From assembly GCF_023983475.1 (NCBI RefSeq), contig NZ_CP092713.1, positions 1 through 64,000 of the forward strand: a stretch of DNA of 64,000 bases. The letters run 5' to 3'. Source of the DNA: Aliivibrio fischeri ATCC 7744 = JCM 18803 = DSM 507. Lineage in GTDB: Bacteria; Pseudomonadota; Gammaproteobacteria; Enterobacterales; Vibrionaceae. The position numbers were made by a program, and so were the translations under genes. How positions within the stretch are numbered: the first letter of the stretch is position 1; every line of letters starts with the position of its first letter. Below are positions 46,440 through 54,914 of the stretch, in pieces. Under the pieces are notes generated by a model that had not been told where the DNA came from, made no database searches, and saw only the letters and a program-made list of their open reading frames with translations.

Positions 46440-47171
46440 TTAACGTTTATTATCCGGATGGCGAGGGCAATCTAGACATAATTTACGACCATCACATTTA
46501 TACACTAAACAACAACTGGTACGAACCAATCGAAGTTGCTCCGTGTTCGTATCAATCTGCAAGCTCAATAAATGCTTATTAGGTAATGAAAATGCCTCTA
46601 ACCAAAGCTTAGCCTGTTCAAGTAAATATTCGTTAGATAATGTAGGCAAGTAAGTTTGCAATTTTACAATGCAATTAAGCAAACCATCAGCCAATAAGTG
46701 ATTAGTAAAACCCGGTCTAATCCGAGTCCATTGAGATATATCTTCTCGATATGAAGAAAAAAGCTCACTCAATTGCTGAGCAACAGATGAAATCAAATCT
46801 TCATTAGTTCCAAACGTTAAATCTGAATGATGAAACGTATAACCCGCTACAAAATCACTCTTAATCTCTTGGCTCATTTCTTTAATATTAGGAAGCGCTC
46901 TAAGCTGATAAATGGATATAAATGCAATATACACAGGCTGCCAACACAATAAGTCCCATGTTCTGGTTAACCAATATGCACTACCAGCCTCAGGAGAAGT
47001 CTGAGATAAGCGTTCATAAAGTGCTTTTATTTGTTCGCCATTGTTTTTCGATATATGGAGGTGTGGATCTGCGTTATAGCACTCGGCTTGATGAGCTAAA
47101 TGCCCACTCAGATAAGGCGTAACCTCTCTTGAGGAGTGAAAAAGTAATTCAAAATATTCACTATTTTGCAT
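46440..47171 (-). CDS. fhuF: FhuF-type ferric-siderophore reductase
   Basis: A 243-residue protein with the FhuF C-terminal 2Fe-2S signature CC-x10-C-x2-C (C220, C221, C232, C235; SCCLVYKCDGRKLCLDC). FhuF reduces hydroxamate-bound ferric iron in the cytoplasm so that it is released from the siderophore. No signal peptide. It completes the aerobactin use pathway beside fhuCDB. A Fur-like box lies upstream. It points toward the MFS gene and has no partner on its own strand. Confidence 0.85.
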   Translation of the reverse strand: MQNSEYFELLFHSSREVTPYLSGHLAHQAECYNADPHLHISKNNGEQIKALYERLSQTSPEAGSAYWLTRTWDLLCWQPVYIAFISIYQLRALPNIKEMSQEIKSDFVAGYTFHHSDLTFGTNEDLISSVAQQLSELFSSYREDISQWTRIRPGFTNHLLADGLLNCIVKLQTYLPTLSNEYLLEQAKLWLEAFSLPNKHLLSLQIDTNTEQLRLVRTSCCLVYKCDGRKLCLDCPRHPDNKR

Positions 47172-47232
47172 ATGAAAAGTACAACACCAACAAATAAAGC
47201 AGAGGCGTTAGAATAATCATCAAACAGCAATA

Positions 47233-47251
47233 ATGCAAATAATTATCAATT
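47233..47251. promoter_or_regulatory. Fur-like box upstream of fhuF
   Basis: ATGCAAATAATTATCAATT matches the Fur pattern moderately and sits about 60 bases before the fhuF start, touching the end of the diguanylate cyclase gene. Confidence 0.5.
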
Positions 47252-48698
47252 ACAATTCAAACCTAACACAGTTACGGCCTGCTTCTTTTGCTTTATACAG
47301 TTGAGTATCTGCAATATTCAATAATTCATGAAGACTAGTAGTTAACTCACTCACTGTTGCAACTCCCATACTGCATGTCATTGATAATTCTTGACCATCA
47401 ACCAAAACAGAAAGAGCTCTAATCACATTTTGTAGACTTTCAGCAACCATCACGGCCTGCTCTTTATCTTTATGATGAAGAAGAACAATAAATTCATCAC
47501 CACCCAGTCGAGCGACGATATCCTCTTGATTAATTTGTGCTGAACACGCCTCAGAAAATGCAGTGATCATTTGGTCACCAACATCATGTCCAAATTTATC
47601 GTTATATTCTTTAAAATTATCAATATCGCACATGACCAACGAGAAAGTTTGCTTATCATATTGATACGTTTTAAATACTTTACTTGCCTGTTCTTCAAAG
47701 GCTCGGCGATTATTCACACCAGTAAGGTAATCATTATAAGCCAACTCGGTATACTTATCTTTTTGTGCGCTAGTTTTCTTTAAATAATTAAGATTAAACA
47801 ACAATAATCCGATAATTACAGTGAAACACCCAATAACAAGCATTAATGAGAGCGAAAATTTAGTTTGCCAATAATTTTGCTCTTTTGTTACCACCACAAT
47901 AAAAGGTAAGTCTTTAACCTTACGAGCATAAATCGTATCAAGTGTGCCATTCTCATAGATATCAGAAGACATAATCACTTCATTATCACGATAAAATCGC
48001 TCTAAAACACTCGGTTCAACCAACGATAAATCAATGCCTTTCCCTAACGGTAAATTACCTTTTGGTATCGCCGAAAGAAGTTTCATATTGGTGCTTAAAA
48101 TCGCGATACCCATTGAAGATGGAAGTTGTAAATGGCTTAGTGTTAAGCTAAAAAAATTTAAATTAGTAGAAAGACAAACAATGCCTTTTAGCTTTCCTTC
48201 ATCATCAATGATCTTTTTCCCATGAACGACAACATTTCGTCCAGCCAGATCGATAAAAGGCAAAGTTATTATGCTTTGTCGAGCATTGTTATTAAGTAAA
48301 GATTTACAATACTCACGCTCTGAAAGATCGATATTACGAAGTGTTTCGCTATGAGTTAACGCGCAAGATTCATCAACAACAAACGCCAATGTAGCATTAG
48401 GTAAGGCATCTTCTTTTTCTTTTAAATAAAACTGCTCAAGCTGATGTGTGATTGGATCATCTTCAATACGACTAGGACCAGATTCTGCCAAGTCATGTGC
48501 CATATCATTTAGCACTGCATCAGAATCTGAAAACGACTTAATTAACCATAGCTCAACAAAGCTCGCATTAAATTTTAAGCGTTCAACAACACGAGAGCTA
48601 TCTGTTTGATAAGAAGTGAAAAGATAAAATAAAGATAAGAAGAGAAGTAAGATCCCAATCGTCATTGAACTATAAAAAAAAGCACTTCGATTTTTCAT
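47250..48698 (-). CDS. membrane diguanylate cyclase with IS in its promoter
   Basis: A 482-residue GGDEF protein: helix 1 about 9-28, extracytoplasmic Cache-like sensor about 30-275, helix 2 about 281-303, GGDEF domain about 320-482 with RLGGDEFIVLL. The residues at the usual RxxD inhibitory site are NQED, so the product-inhibition site is absent. The native start is ATG at 48698 behind AAGGG; a longer frame begins inside the IS and is artificial. IS copy 2 lies 20 bases upstream of the ATG. A paralogue is at 53227. Confidence 0.88.
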   Translation of the reverse strand: MKNRSAFFYSSMTIGILLLFLSLFYLFTSYQTDSSRVVERLKFNASFVELWLIKSFSDSDAVLNDMAHDLAESGPSRIEDDPITHQLEQFYLKEKEDALPNATLAFVVDESCALTHSETLRNIDLSEREYCKSLLNNNARQSIITLPFIDLAGRNVVVHGKKIIDDEGKLKGIVCLSTNLNFFSLTLSHLQLPSSMGIAILSTNMKLLSAIPKGNLPLGKGIDLSLVEPSVLERFYRDNEVIMSSDIYENGTLDTIYARKVKDLPFIVVVTKEQNYWQTKFSLSLMLVIGCFTVIIGLLLFNLNYLKKTSAQKDKYTELAYNDYLTGVNNRRAFEEQASKVFKTYQYDKQTFSLVMCDIDNFKEYNDKFGHDVGDQMITAFSEACSAQINQEDIVARLGGDEFIVLLHHKDKEQAVMVAESLQNVIRALSVLVDGQELSMTCSMGVATVSELTTSLHELLNIADTQLYKAKEAGRNCVRFEL

Positions 48699-48759
48699 CT
48701 GACCCTTATTTGACGCTTTGTCTCGTCCTGAAATGTGTTTACACATTTAGGACTTTTAT

Positions 48760-49158
48760 ATGACAAATCAAGAAAAAACAAAGAATAAGCGAACTCAACG
48801 CGATTATTCATTAGGCTTTAAATTGCAGCTTGTTGCCGCTATAGAAAAAGGCGATATGACCTATAAGCAAGCTCAAAACATTTATGGCATTCAAGGTCGA
48901 TCTACCGTACTTACTTGGTTAAGAAAACACGGTAAGATGGACTGGTCTCAATCACCTAAGATTATTATGCCTAAATCCCCGAAAGCGAAAGAATCGCCTG
49001 CACAAAAAATTAAACGTTTAGAGCGAGAGCTTGATGATGAAAGAATGCGTAATTTATTACTTAATGAAGTAGTGAATATCATGGACGCAGAACATGGTGC
49101 AGGCCTTAGAAAAAAGTATATTGCCAAGGAGCAAGAAGTCTTCAAAAGCAGAAAATGA
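48760..49158 (+). CDS. IS3-family OrfA, copy 2
   Basis: The protein is identical to that of copy 1: 132 residues, N-terminal helix-turn-helix and a leucine-rich coiled coil. The ribosome site is in the arm of the fold-back hairpin at 48725-48753. The stop overlaps orfB in ATGA. Confidence 0.92.
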   Translation: MTNQEKTKNKRTQRDYSLGFKLQLVAAIEKGDMTYKQAQNIYGIQGRSTVLTWLRKHGKMDWSQSPKIIMPKSPKAKESPAQKIKRLERELDDERMRNLLLNEVVNIMDAEHGAGLRKKYIAKEQEVFKSRK

Positions 49159-49988
49159 TCAGCTTAGAGCGAGCTAGTCAGCTACTTGGCATTACAAGAC
49201 AATGTATATACCAACAAGAACGTAGAGCTCTGAAACGTGCCGTTGAACTTTCACCGGTTAAAAATATGGTGCAAGAAATTCGTCGATATATGCCTCGTAT
49301 TGGAGGTAAAAAATTATATTTTTTACTTAAGCCCAAATTCATCACTCATGGCATAAAGTTAGGCAGAGATAACTTTTTTTCCTATTTAAGAAATGAGTGC
49401 TTATTAGTAAAACCTAAACGAAGTTATACAAAAACTACCTATAGTAAGCATTGGATGAAAAAACATCCTAATTTACTTAAAGAAGTAACACCTCAAGCAT
49501 CTGAAGAGGTTTTTGTTAGTGATATCACTTACGTTCAATCACAAAAAGGTATTCATTATTTATCTTTAGTAACAGATGCTTATAGTCGAAAGATAATGGG
49601 ATATGAATTAAGTGATGAAATGAAAGCTACTGATGTAGTCAAAGCTCTTGATATGGCGATAGATAGCCGTCAATATCAAAGGAGTACGATTCATCATTCA
49701 GACCGAGGATTACAGTATTGTTCAAAGGTTTATCAGGAAAAATTGAATAAAAATGATATTAAGCCATCAATGACGGATGGTTATGATTGCTATCAAAATG
49801 CATTAGCAGAGCGAATAAATGGGATACTTAAACAAGAGTTTCTTTTGTATGACTGTAAAGATTTAGAGGAGTTAAGGCATTTAGTTGAAGAATCTATTTT
49901 TATTTATAATGAAATGCGGCCACATTTAAGCTTGGGAATGAGTACACCAAATCAAGTACACAAAAAAGCCAAGTGCGTACGCACTTAG
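49155..49988 (+). CDS. IS3-family OrfB (DDE transposase), copy 2
   Basis: The 277-residue protein is identical to that of copy 1, with the three catalytic acidic residues (in VSDITY, HSDRGL and LAERIN) intact. Absence of any difference suggests that the two copies are recent or kept identical by recombination. Confidence 0.93.
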   Translation: MISLERASQLLGITRQCIYQQERRALKRAVELSPVKNMVQEIRRYMPRIGGKKLYFLLKPKFITHGIKLGRDNFFSYLRNECLLVKPKRSYTKTTYSKHWMKKHPNLLKEVTPQASEEVFVSDITYVQSQKGIHYLSLVTDAYSRKIMGYELSDEMKATDVVKALDMAIDSRQYQRSTIHHSDRGLQYCSKVYQEKLNKNDIKPSMTDGYDCYQNALAERINGILKQEFLLYDCKDLEELRHLVEESIFIYNEMRPHLSLGMSTPNQVHKKAKCVRT

Positions 49989-50031
49989 CTTTCAATTAAA
50001 AATCGTCAACGTATTTTAGGACGAGACACTT

Positions 50032-50037
50032 ATTATA
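50032..50037 (-). promoter_or_regulatory. possible native -10 box of the cyclase gene, cut off by the IS
   Basis: TATAAT on the minus strand would lie 20 bases before the cyclase ATG if the IS and one target copy were removed. It sits between two TTATTTGACGC direct repeats (48706-48716 and 50039-50049), which would be 20 bases apart in the empty site. No good -35 match is seen. The remaining gap 50038-50280 must hold the dbpA promoter. Confidence 0.4.
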
Positions 50038-50280
50038 ATTATTTGACGCCGAAATATAACACAAAATATAAATTTATAAAAATTATAAGTAGATCACTTT
50101 TTCACACTATTTTATGCCTTTATTTACGTTAATATCTTGATACATTCCACATCGTCTAAATAGTGATGATTTTATATACAGAAAAACTGTGATCTCCCTT
50201 GCTTTTTTAGCCTCTTATCTTTACTCTGCCATCCATTGGACAATTATCACTTTGTCACTACTTGTTTAAAGGAAATCACC

Positions 50281-51669
50281 TTGAGTCAAACATCTTTCTC
50301 ATCATTAGATCTGCATCCGTCACTTTTACAAAACCTAGAAACATTAGGTTATAACGAAATGACACCAATCCAAGCACAAAGCTTACCTTTCATGCTAAAA
50401 GGGAAAGATGTTATTGCCCAAGGGAAAACGGGCTCAGGTAAAACGGCGGCATTTGGTTTAGGTTTATTAGCTAACTTAAATGTAAAACGCTTTCGTGTTC
50501 AATCTTTGGTTTTATGCCCAACACGTGAACTGGCTGATCAAGTAGCAAAAGAAATTCGTAAACTTGCTCGTGCAATTCATAACATTAAAGTACTAACTTT
50601 ATGCGGCGGTGTTCCTTTTGGCCCACAAATAGGTTCATTAGAACACGGTGCTCACATTATCGTTGGTACTCCAGGTCGTGTTGAAGAACACCTTCGTAAA
50701 GGTTACTTAAACTTAGATAACCTAAATACATTTGTTCTTGATGAAGCAGACCGTATGTTAGAAATGGGCTTCCAAGATGCAATTGATGCGGTATTAGATC
50801 ACGCACCAGTTAAACGTCAAAATCTTCTGTTTAGTGCGACTTTCCCACCGCAAATCAAGTCCATTGCAGATCGTATCATGAACGATCCAATCATGACTAA
50901 AGCAGAAGAAACAGTAGAAAACACATCAATTAACCAACACTTCTTTAAAGTGGGTGATTTTGAAGATCGTCTAGAAGCACTGCAAATCCTATTGCTTAAG
51001 CACCAACCTGAATCAACAGTTATCTTCTGTAATACAAAACGTGTAACCCAAGAAGTGGCAGATGAACTTCGTCATTACGATTTCAGCGTAACTGCACTTC
51101 ACGGTGATTTAGAACAACGTGATCGTGATAAAGCGTTAGTACGTTTTGCCAATAAGAGTACGTCGATTCTTGTTGCAACCGACGTTGCTGCACGTGGTTT
51201 AGATATCGAATCACTTGATGCTGTGGTTAACTTTGAATTATCTCGTGATCCTGAAGTGCACGTTCACCGTATTGGTCGTACAGGTCGCGCAGGAAATAAA
51301 GGTATTGCTCTAAGCCTTTTCAATGAAAAAGAAATGCACAACATTGCTCAAATCGAAGAATACATGAACATTGATATTCGTGATGAAGCGTTACCAAGTG
51401 CTGATTACCTAAAAGAGCCTGCTTACTACGCTGAAATGGTTACTTTATGGATTGATGGTGGTAAGAAAAACAAACTACGTCCGGGTGACATTTTAGGTGC
51501 GCTTACTGGTAAAGACGGTATCGAAGGTAAAATGGTTGGTAAGATCAACGTGTTTGATTTCCATGCTTATGTTGCTGTTCATAATACCGTTGCAAAAGCA
51601 GCGCTTAAGAAACTAGAAAGCGGCAAAATGAAAGGCCGTAGCTTCCGCGTAAGCCGTATGCGTGGCTAA
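50281..51669 (+). CDS. dbpA: ATP-dependent RNA helicase DbpA
   Basis: A 462-residue DEAD-box helicase that acts on 23S rRNA during large-subunit assembly. Motifs: Q motif (GYNEMTPIQAQSLP), [47 protein letters not shown] and [10 protein letters not shown]. The C-terminal DbpA RNA-binding domain is present (KNKLRPGDILGALTGKDGI, ending FRVSRMRG). The start is TTG at 50281 with AAAGGAA 6 bases upstream; a frame from TTG at 50236 lacks a ribosome site. Single gene with its own terminator. Confidence 0.93.
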   Translation: MSQTSFSSLDLHPSLLQNLETLGYNEMTPIQAQSLPFMLKGKDVIAQGKTGSGKTAAFGLGLLANLNVKRFRVQSLVLCPTRELADQVAKEIRKLARAIHNIKVLTLCGGVPFGPQIGSLEHGAHIIVGTPGRVEEHLRKGYLNLDNLNTFVLDEADRMLEMGFQDAIDAVLDHAPVKRQNLLFSATFPPQIKSIADRIMNDPIMTKAEETVENTSINQHFFKVGDFEDRLEALQILLLKHQPESTVIFCNTKRVTQEVADELRHYDFSVTALHGDLEQRDRDKALVRFANKSTSILVATDVAARGLDIESLDAVVNFELSRDPEVHVHRIGRTGRAGNKGIALSLFNEKEMHNIAQIEEYMNIDIRDEALPSADYLKEPAYYAEMVTLWIDGGKKNKLRPGDILGALTGKDGIEGKMVGKINVFDFHAYVAVHNTVAKAALKKLESGKMKGRSFRVSRMRG

Positions 51670-51708
51670 ACCAAATTCATATCAAGTAATGACCATTTCA
51701 TTATAAGT

Positions 51709-51750
51709 AAAAAGGCCGAATAGAAATTATCTACTCGGCCTTTCTTTTTA
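51709..51750. terminator. terminator between dbpA and emrD
   Basis: AAAGGCCGA and TCGGCCTTT form the stem, with T-rich sequence on the plus side and A-rich on the other, serving both convergent genes. Confidence 0.85.
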
Positions 51751-51775
51751 TCAAATATTTATGTGGATTGTATAT

Positions 51776-52978
51776 CTAAACCGCTAATGGCATTTCGCTT
51801 GATGGCGGAATTGAATGCACTTTACGCAAACCGTATACCGCAAGTAACGCCATTAAAAACATGATCAAACCTACTGGCATTTGGCTATCAGCCGGAATGA
51901 ACGATGCTACCATTGTTGCTAAACCTGCACCCAAGTTCTGCATACCACCTAATAAGGCACCTGCTGTACCTGCATGATATGGAAATGGTGATAAAGCACC
52001 CGTCGTTGCAGCAGGAAACAAAATGCCTGCGCCTAAGAAGTACAACACCGCACCACCGATCAATGTTAATGCTGTGGTTAATCCCATCAAACCTGGAATT
52101 AATACAATTGCAGCGCCTAACACAATTGAAACTAGACCAACATCAAGTGACTTCTTCTCAGACCAATGTTTAGCTATCACACTTGATAACGCCGCCCCCG
52201 CTAAGTAGCCAGGAATAGGCAGAATAAACAAAATACTTACCGTTGTTGCTGGCAGTTTTAATTTACCACCAAGTAATACACCAGCAGCCGCTTCAAAAAC
52301 AGCAACGCCTGCGAAAGTTGCAACAAGACAAATTAGATAGCCTTGAAAACGGTGCTCAGACAGTACATGGCGGTAGCTTTTCCATACCGCATCTTTACGA
52401 CGAACTTCTAAAGGAAGCGTTTCCTTCATTGAAGTCACCATAATGATCATAACCGCGATACTGAACAGAGCTAAAAATAGGTAGCTTGAACGCCAACCAA
52501 ATGCTTCAGTTAAATAGCCACCTAACACTGGAGCCAAAAGTGGTGAAAACATCATGCACATACTGATAATACTATTGGTTTTATGTAGCTCATCACCAGA
52601 ATAGCAATCACGCGGAACTGTACGGCACATTACACCAGCAGCACCAATACCTAAGCCTTGAACAAAGCAGCCAGCTAAAAACAGAGCATACTCATGAGCA
52701 AATAACGCAACTAAGGTACCCGCAATATATAATGCCAAGCCAGATAAGATCACAACACGACGGCCAACACGATCAGAGATCGGGCCATAGAAAAATTGTG
52801 ATAGACCATAAGGGATCAGATATACAGCCATTACCGCCTGTAAAGATGCAGGGCTAACCTTGAATTCACTTGCCATGTAACCAATTGATGGCACATACAT
52901 AGTTTGGCTCATTTGACCAACAGCAACTAAAATAACGATCAAAAAACTGAACGTCGCAAGTGAATACGACTTTTGCAT
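51776..52978 (-). CDS. emrD: EmrD-type multidrug MFS efflux pump
   Basis: A 400-residue, 12-helix MFS drug:H+ antiporter. The opening VAVGQMSQTMYVPSIGYMA, motif A FYGPISDRVGRRVVIL and VSILFILPIPGYLAGA follow E. coli EmrD closely. EmrD exports amphipathic toxic compounds and uncouplers. I chose ATG at 52978 behind GGAGAG; a longer frame adds five residues without a ribosome site. It stands alone, convergent with dbpA. The 52979-53226 gap holds only the cyclase terminator and presumably the emrD promoter. Confidence 0.88.
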   Translation of the reverse strand: MQKSYSLATFSFLIVILVAVGQMSQTMYVPSIGYMASEFKVSPASLQAVMAVYLIPYGLSQFFYGPISDRVGRRVVILSGLALYIAGTLVALFAHEYALFLAGCFVQGLGIGAAGVMCRTVPRDCYSGDELHKTNSIISMCMMFSPLLAPVLGGYLTEAFGWRSSYLFLALFSIAVMIIMVTSMKETLPLEVRRKDAVWKSYRHVLSEHRFQGYLICLVATFAGVAVFEAAAGVLLGGKLKLPATTVSILFILPIPGYLAGAALSSVIAKHWSEKKSLDVGLVSIVLGAAIVLIPGLMGLTTALTLIGGAVLYFLGAGILFPAATTGALSPFPYHAGTAGALLGGMQNLGAGLATMVASFIPADSQMPVGLIMFLMALLAVYGLRKVHSIPPSSEMPLAV

Positions 52979-53181
52979 GACTGCTCTCCACAAAAACAGT
53001 AATTATTAATAAAAAATAATAAGGTGTGATAATTAATAAAAGAAAGGCCAGAAATAATAGTCGAATTATCCTCTAACCTTATGGCGCGAGATGATAAGGC
53101 GTATAGAGGAAAGTGGCAATCAAATTACCTTATATTTCACAAGAGATTTTTTGTGGATTTTGGATTAGTTTTTCTAATGAA

Positions 53182-53211
53182 AAATCCAGCAAGATAACTC
53201 ACTGGATTTAA
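53182..53211 (-). terminator. terminator of the second diguanylate cyclase gene
   Basis: AAATCCAG and CTGGATTT pair with a 12-base loop; on the minus strand the stem runs into ATTTTTC. Confidence 0.65.
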
Positions 53212-53226
53212 TAGGGGGAGGAAATA

Positions 53227-54678
53227 TTAAACTGATATAAAAACTTGGTTTCGCCCTAAACGCTTTGCTTCATAAAGCGCTTCATCGGCACGGCTTAATA
53301 GTTTGCAGGCATCGAAAACATCATCATGCATTTCACTTACACCGATGCTGCTCGTTAGTTGTACCAATTGACCATTAATTCTTATTTCTATATTGCGTAT
53401 TGAACAAAGCAGTTCATTAAGTATCACTTCCGCCTCATCCCTGCTTTTATTACTTAACAACATGACAAACTCATCGCCACCTAAACGAGCAAAATGATCA
53501 TCAGTGTCACAGATATTTTCACAAGCACGACTAAATAAACGCAACACCTCATCACCAACTTCATGACCATAGGTATCATTTATTTGTTTAAAATAATCAA
53601 TATCAAACAGTGCAACAGAAAATGTCTGGTTTTTAGAGTGATAGTTTTGAATAAAGCCTAACACTTTTGCTTCAAAGCAACGTCGATTACATGCTCCTGT
53701 CAAATCATCAAACAAGGCAAGTTTAGAGTAATGCTCAGCTTCACTACTGAGTTTTCCAAAATAATAAGCGTTTTTAACAAGGAAAATGGCAAATATAAGT
53801 AATAAAGCAAAAACAGTGGAAATGGCAATATAAAGGGGAGTTACCCAATGAGATTTAGCCTTAGTTACTAATACAATAAATGGAAGATCCGATACTTTTT
53901 TTACATACCCCCCCTGATAGGCACCGTTATACCTTTCATTTGATTCAAACATTAACTCTTGATTGTACTTTAAACCGCTAATTTCTTTTTTAGGAATATA
54001 ATCAAAATCCAGTTTTTTCCCAATTGGCAAGAATTTAGGCACCGTAGAAGCTAATACAGTAAAATCACTACTTAATACTGAAATAGAGCTAATGTTCGTT
54101 AAGTTTACACTTCTTAAGGCTTTAGAAAAAAATGAAAAATCAGTAATGATACCTACAATTCCTGCAAAGTTTCCGTACTCATCATTAACCGTTACACTTT
54201 GAGAGATCACATTTCGGTTTAAAATGTCTTTAAAAGGAGTAGTAATAACCGAGTTTATTTCTTGATCACTTTTCTTTAGTTTTTGACAGTACTCTCTAGA
54301 AGAGAGATCAACGCCACCAATTGTCTTGGTGTTTAATAATACGCAATCTTTATCGACAGCAAAAACATGAATGGCATTCATCAATGTCTGATAATGAATT
54401 TCAAATAACTCGCCATAATCTTCATCATAAGCCTCATTAAAAGATAAAGAAGCGAAGTTCTCTTCAGTTAATGAATCTGAAAGTTCATGTAATACATTAT
54501 TGGAATGGTAAAAAGCCGTCTGAATCCAAGAAGACACATAATTCGCATTAAACTTTAACTCGTTCTCAATCAATCGACTTTGTTTGTTATAGCTCTTTGT
54601 CACATAAAAAATAGCACAAGTCATTGCGATACTTAACAGCAGCAAAGACCCAACAGCAACGATATTTTTTACCCTCAT
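53227..54678 (-). CDS. membrane diguanylate cyclase, paralogue of the gene at 47250
   Basis: A 483-residue GGDEF protein: helix 1 about 6-28, extracytoplasmic Cache-like sensor about 29-275 (SREYCQKL, VSDLPFIVLVTK shared with its paralogue), helix 2 about 282-304, GGDEF domain about 320-483 with RLGGDEFVMLL. The inhibitory RxxD position reads DTDD, so the I-site is missing here too. TGAGGAAT precedes the start. The sensor parts are diverged from the other copy, so ligands probably differ. Single gene with terminator. Confidence 0.88.
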   Translation of the reverse strand: MRVKNIVAVGSLLLLSIAMTCAIFYVTKSYNKQSRLIENELKFNANYVSSWIQTAFYHSNNVLHELSDSLTEENFASLSFNEAYDEDYGELFEIHYQTLMNAIHVFAVDKDCVLLNTKTIGGVDLSSREYCQKLKKSDQEINSVITTPFKDILNRNVISQSVTVNDEYGNFAGIVGIITDFSFFSKALRSVNLTNISSISVLSSDFTVLASTVPKFLPIGKKLDFDYIPKKEISGLKYNQELMFESNERYNGAYQGGYVKKVSDLPFIVLVTKAKSHWVTPLYIAISTVFALLLIFAIFLVKNAYYFGKLSSEAEHYSKLALFDDLTGACNRRCFEAKVLGFIQNYHSKNQTFSVALFDIDYFKQINDTYGHEVGDEVLRLFSRACENICDTDDHFARLGGDEFVMLLSNKSRDEAEVILNELLCSIRNIEIRINGQLVQLTSSIGVSEMHDDVFDACKLLSRADEALYEAKRLGRNQVFISV

Positions 54679-54857
54679 TATTCCTCAAAGCATTCATCTG
54701 ACTAATTTATACTCACAAAGGTACACCAAGTTTATTAACAGACACATGGTTTCATAATGCTTTTGATAACTGTATCAATAAAAAGGCACCATCTCATGTT
54801 CAAGACAGCTCACATCTAACAACTAATACCCTCCCAAGTAAGGAGATATATAGCTTA

Positions 54858-54890
54858 TAAAAAAACCGGCGAAAATTGCCGGTTTTATTA
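54858..54890 (-). terminator. terminator of rhlE
   Basis: AAAACCGGC and GCCGGTTTT form a 9-bp stem with a 7-base loop; the minus strand continues with seven T. Confidence 0.88.
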
Positions 54891-54914
54891 CTTTTTTACA
54901 TAAGAAAAAAAAGA

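Larger units (their letters stand above)
48719..50028 (+). mobile_element. IS3-family insertion sequence, copy 2 (1310 bp)
   Basis: It has the same inverted repeats, length and orientation as copy 1 at 31862, flanked by a CTT duplication on both sides (48716-48718 and 50029-50031). The duplication differs from that of copy 1, showing an independent insertion. The element lies between the diguanylate cyclase start and a TATAAT-like box on the far side. Confidence 0.95.

Noticed and set aside
48699-48746. Extended N-terminus of the diguanylate cyclase starting inside the IS
   Set aside because: The extra residues are encoded by the IS end, lack a ribosome site and are absent from the logic of the native start at 48698, which has AAGGG upstream.
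31862-50028. Reading the IS pair plus aerobactin genes as a composite transposon
   Set aside because: The outer flanks do not share a target duplication; each IS copy has its own matched pair (TAC and CTT), which shows two separate insertions.
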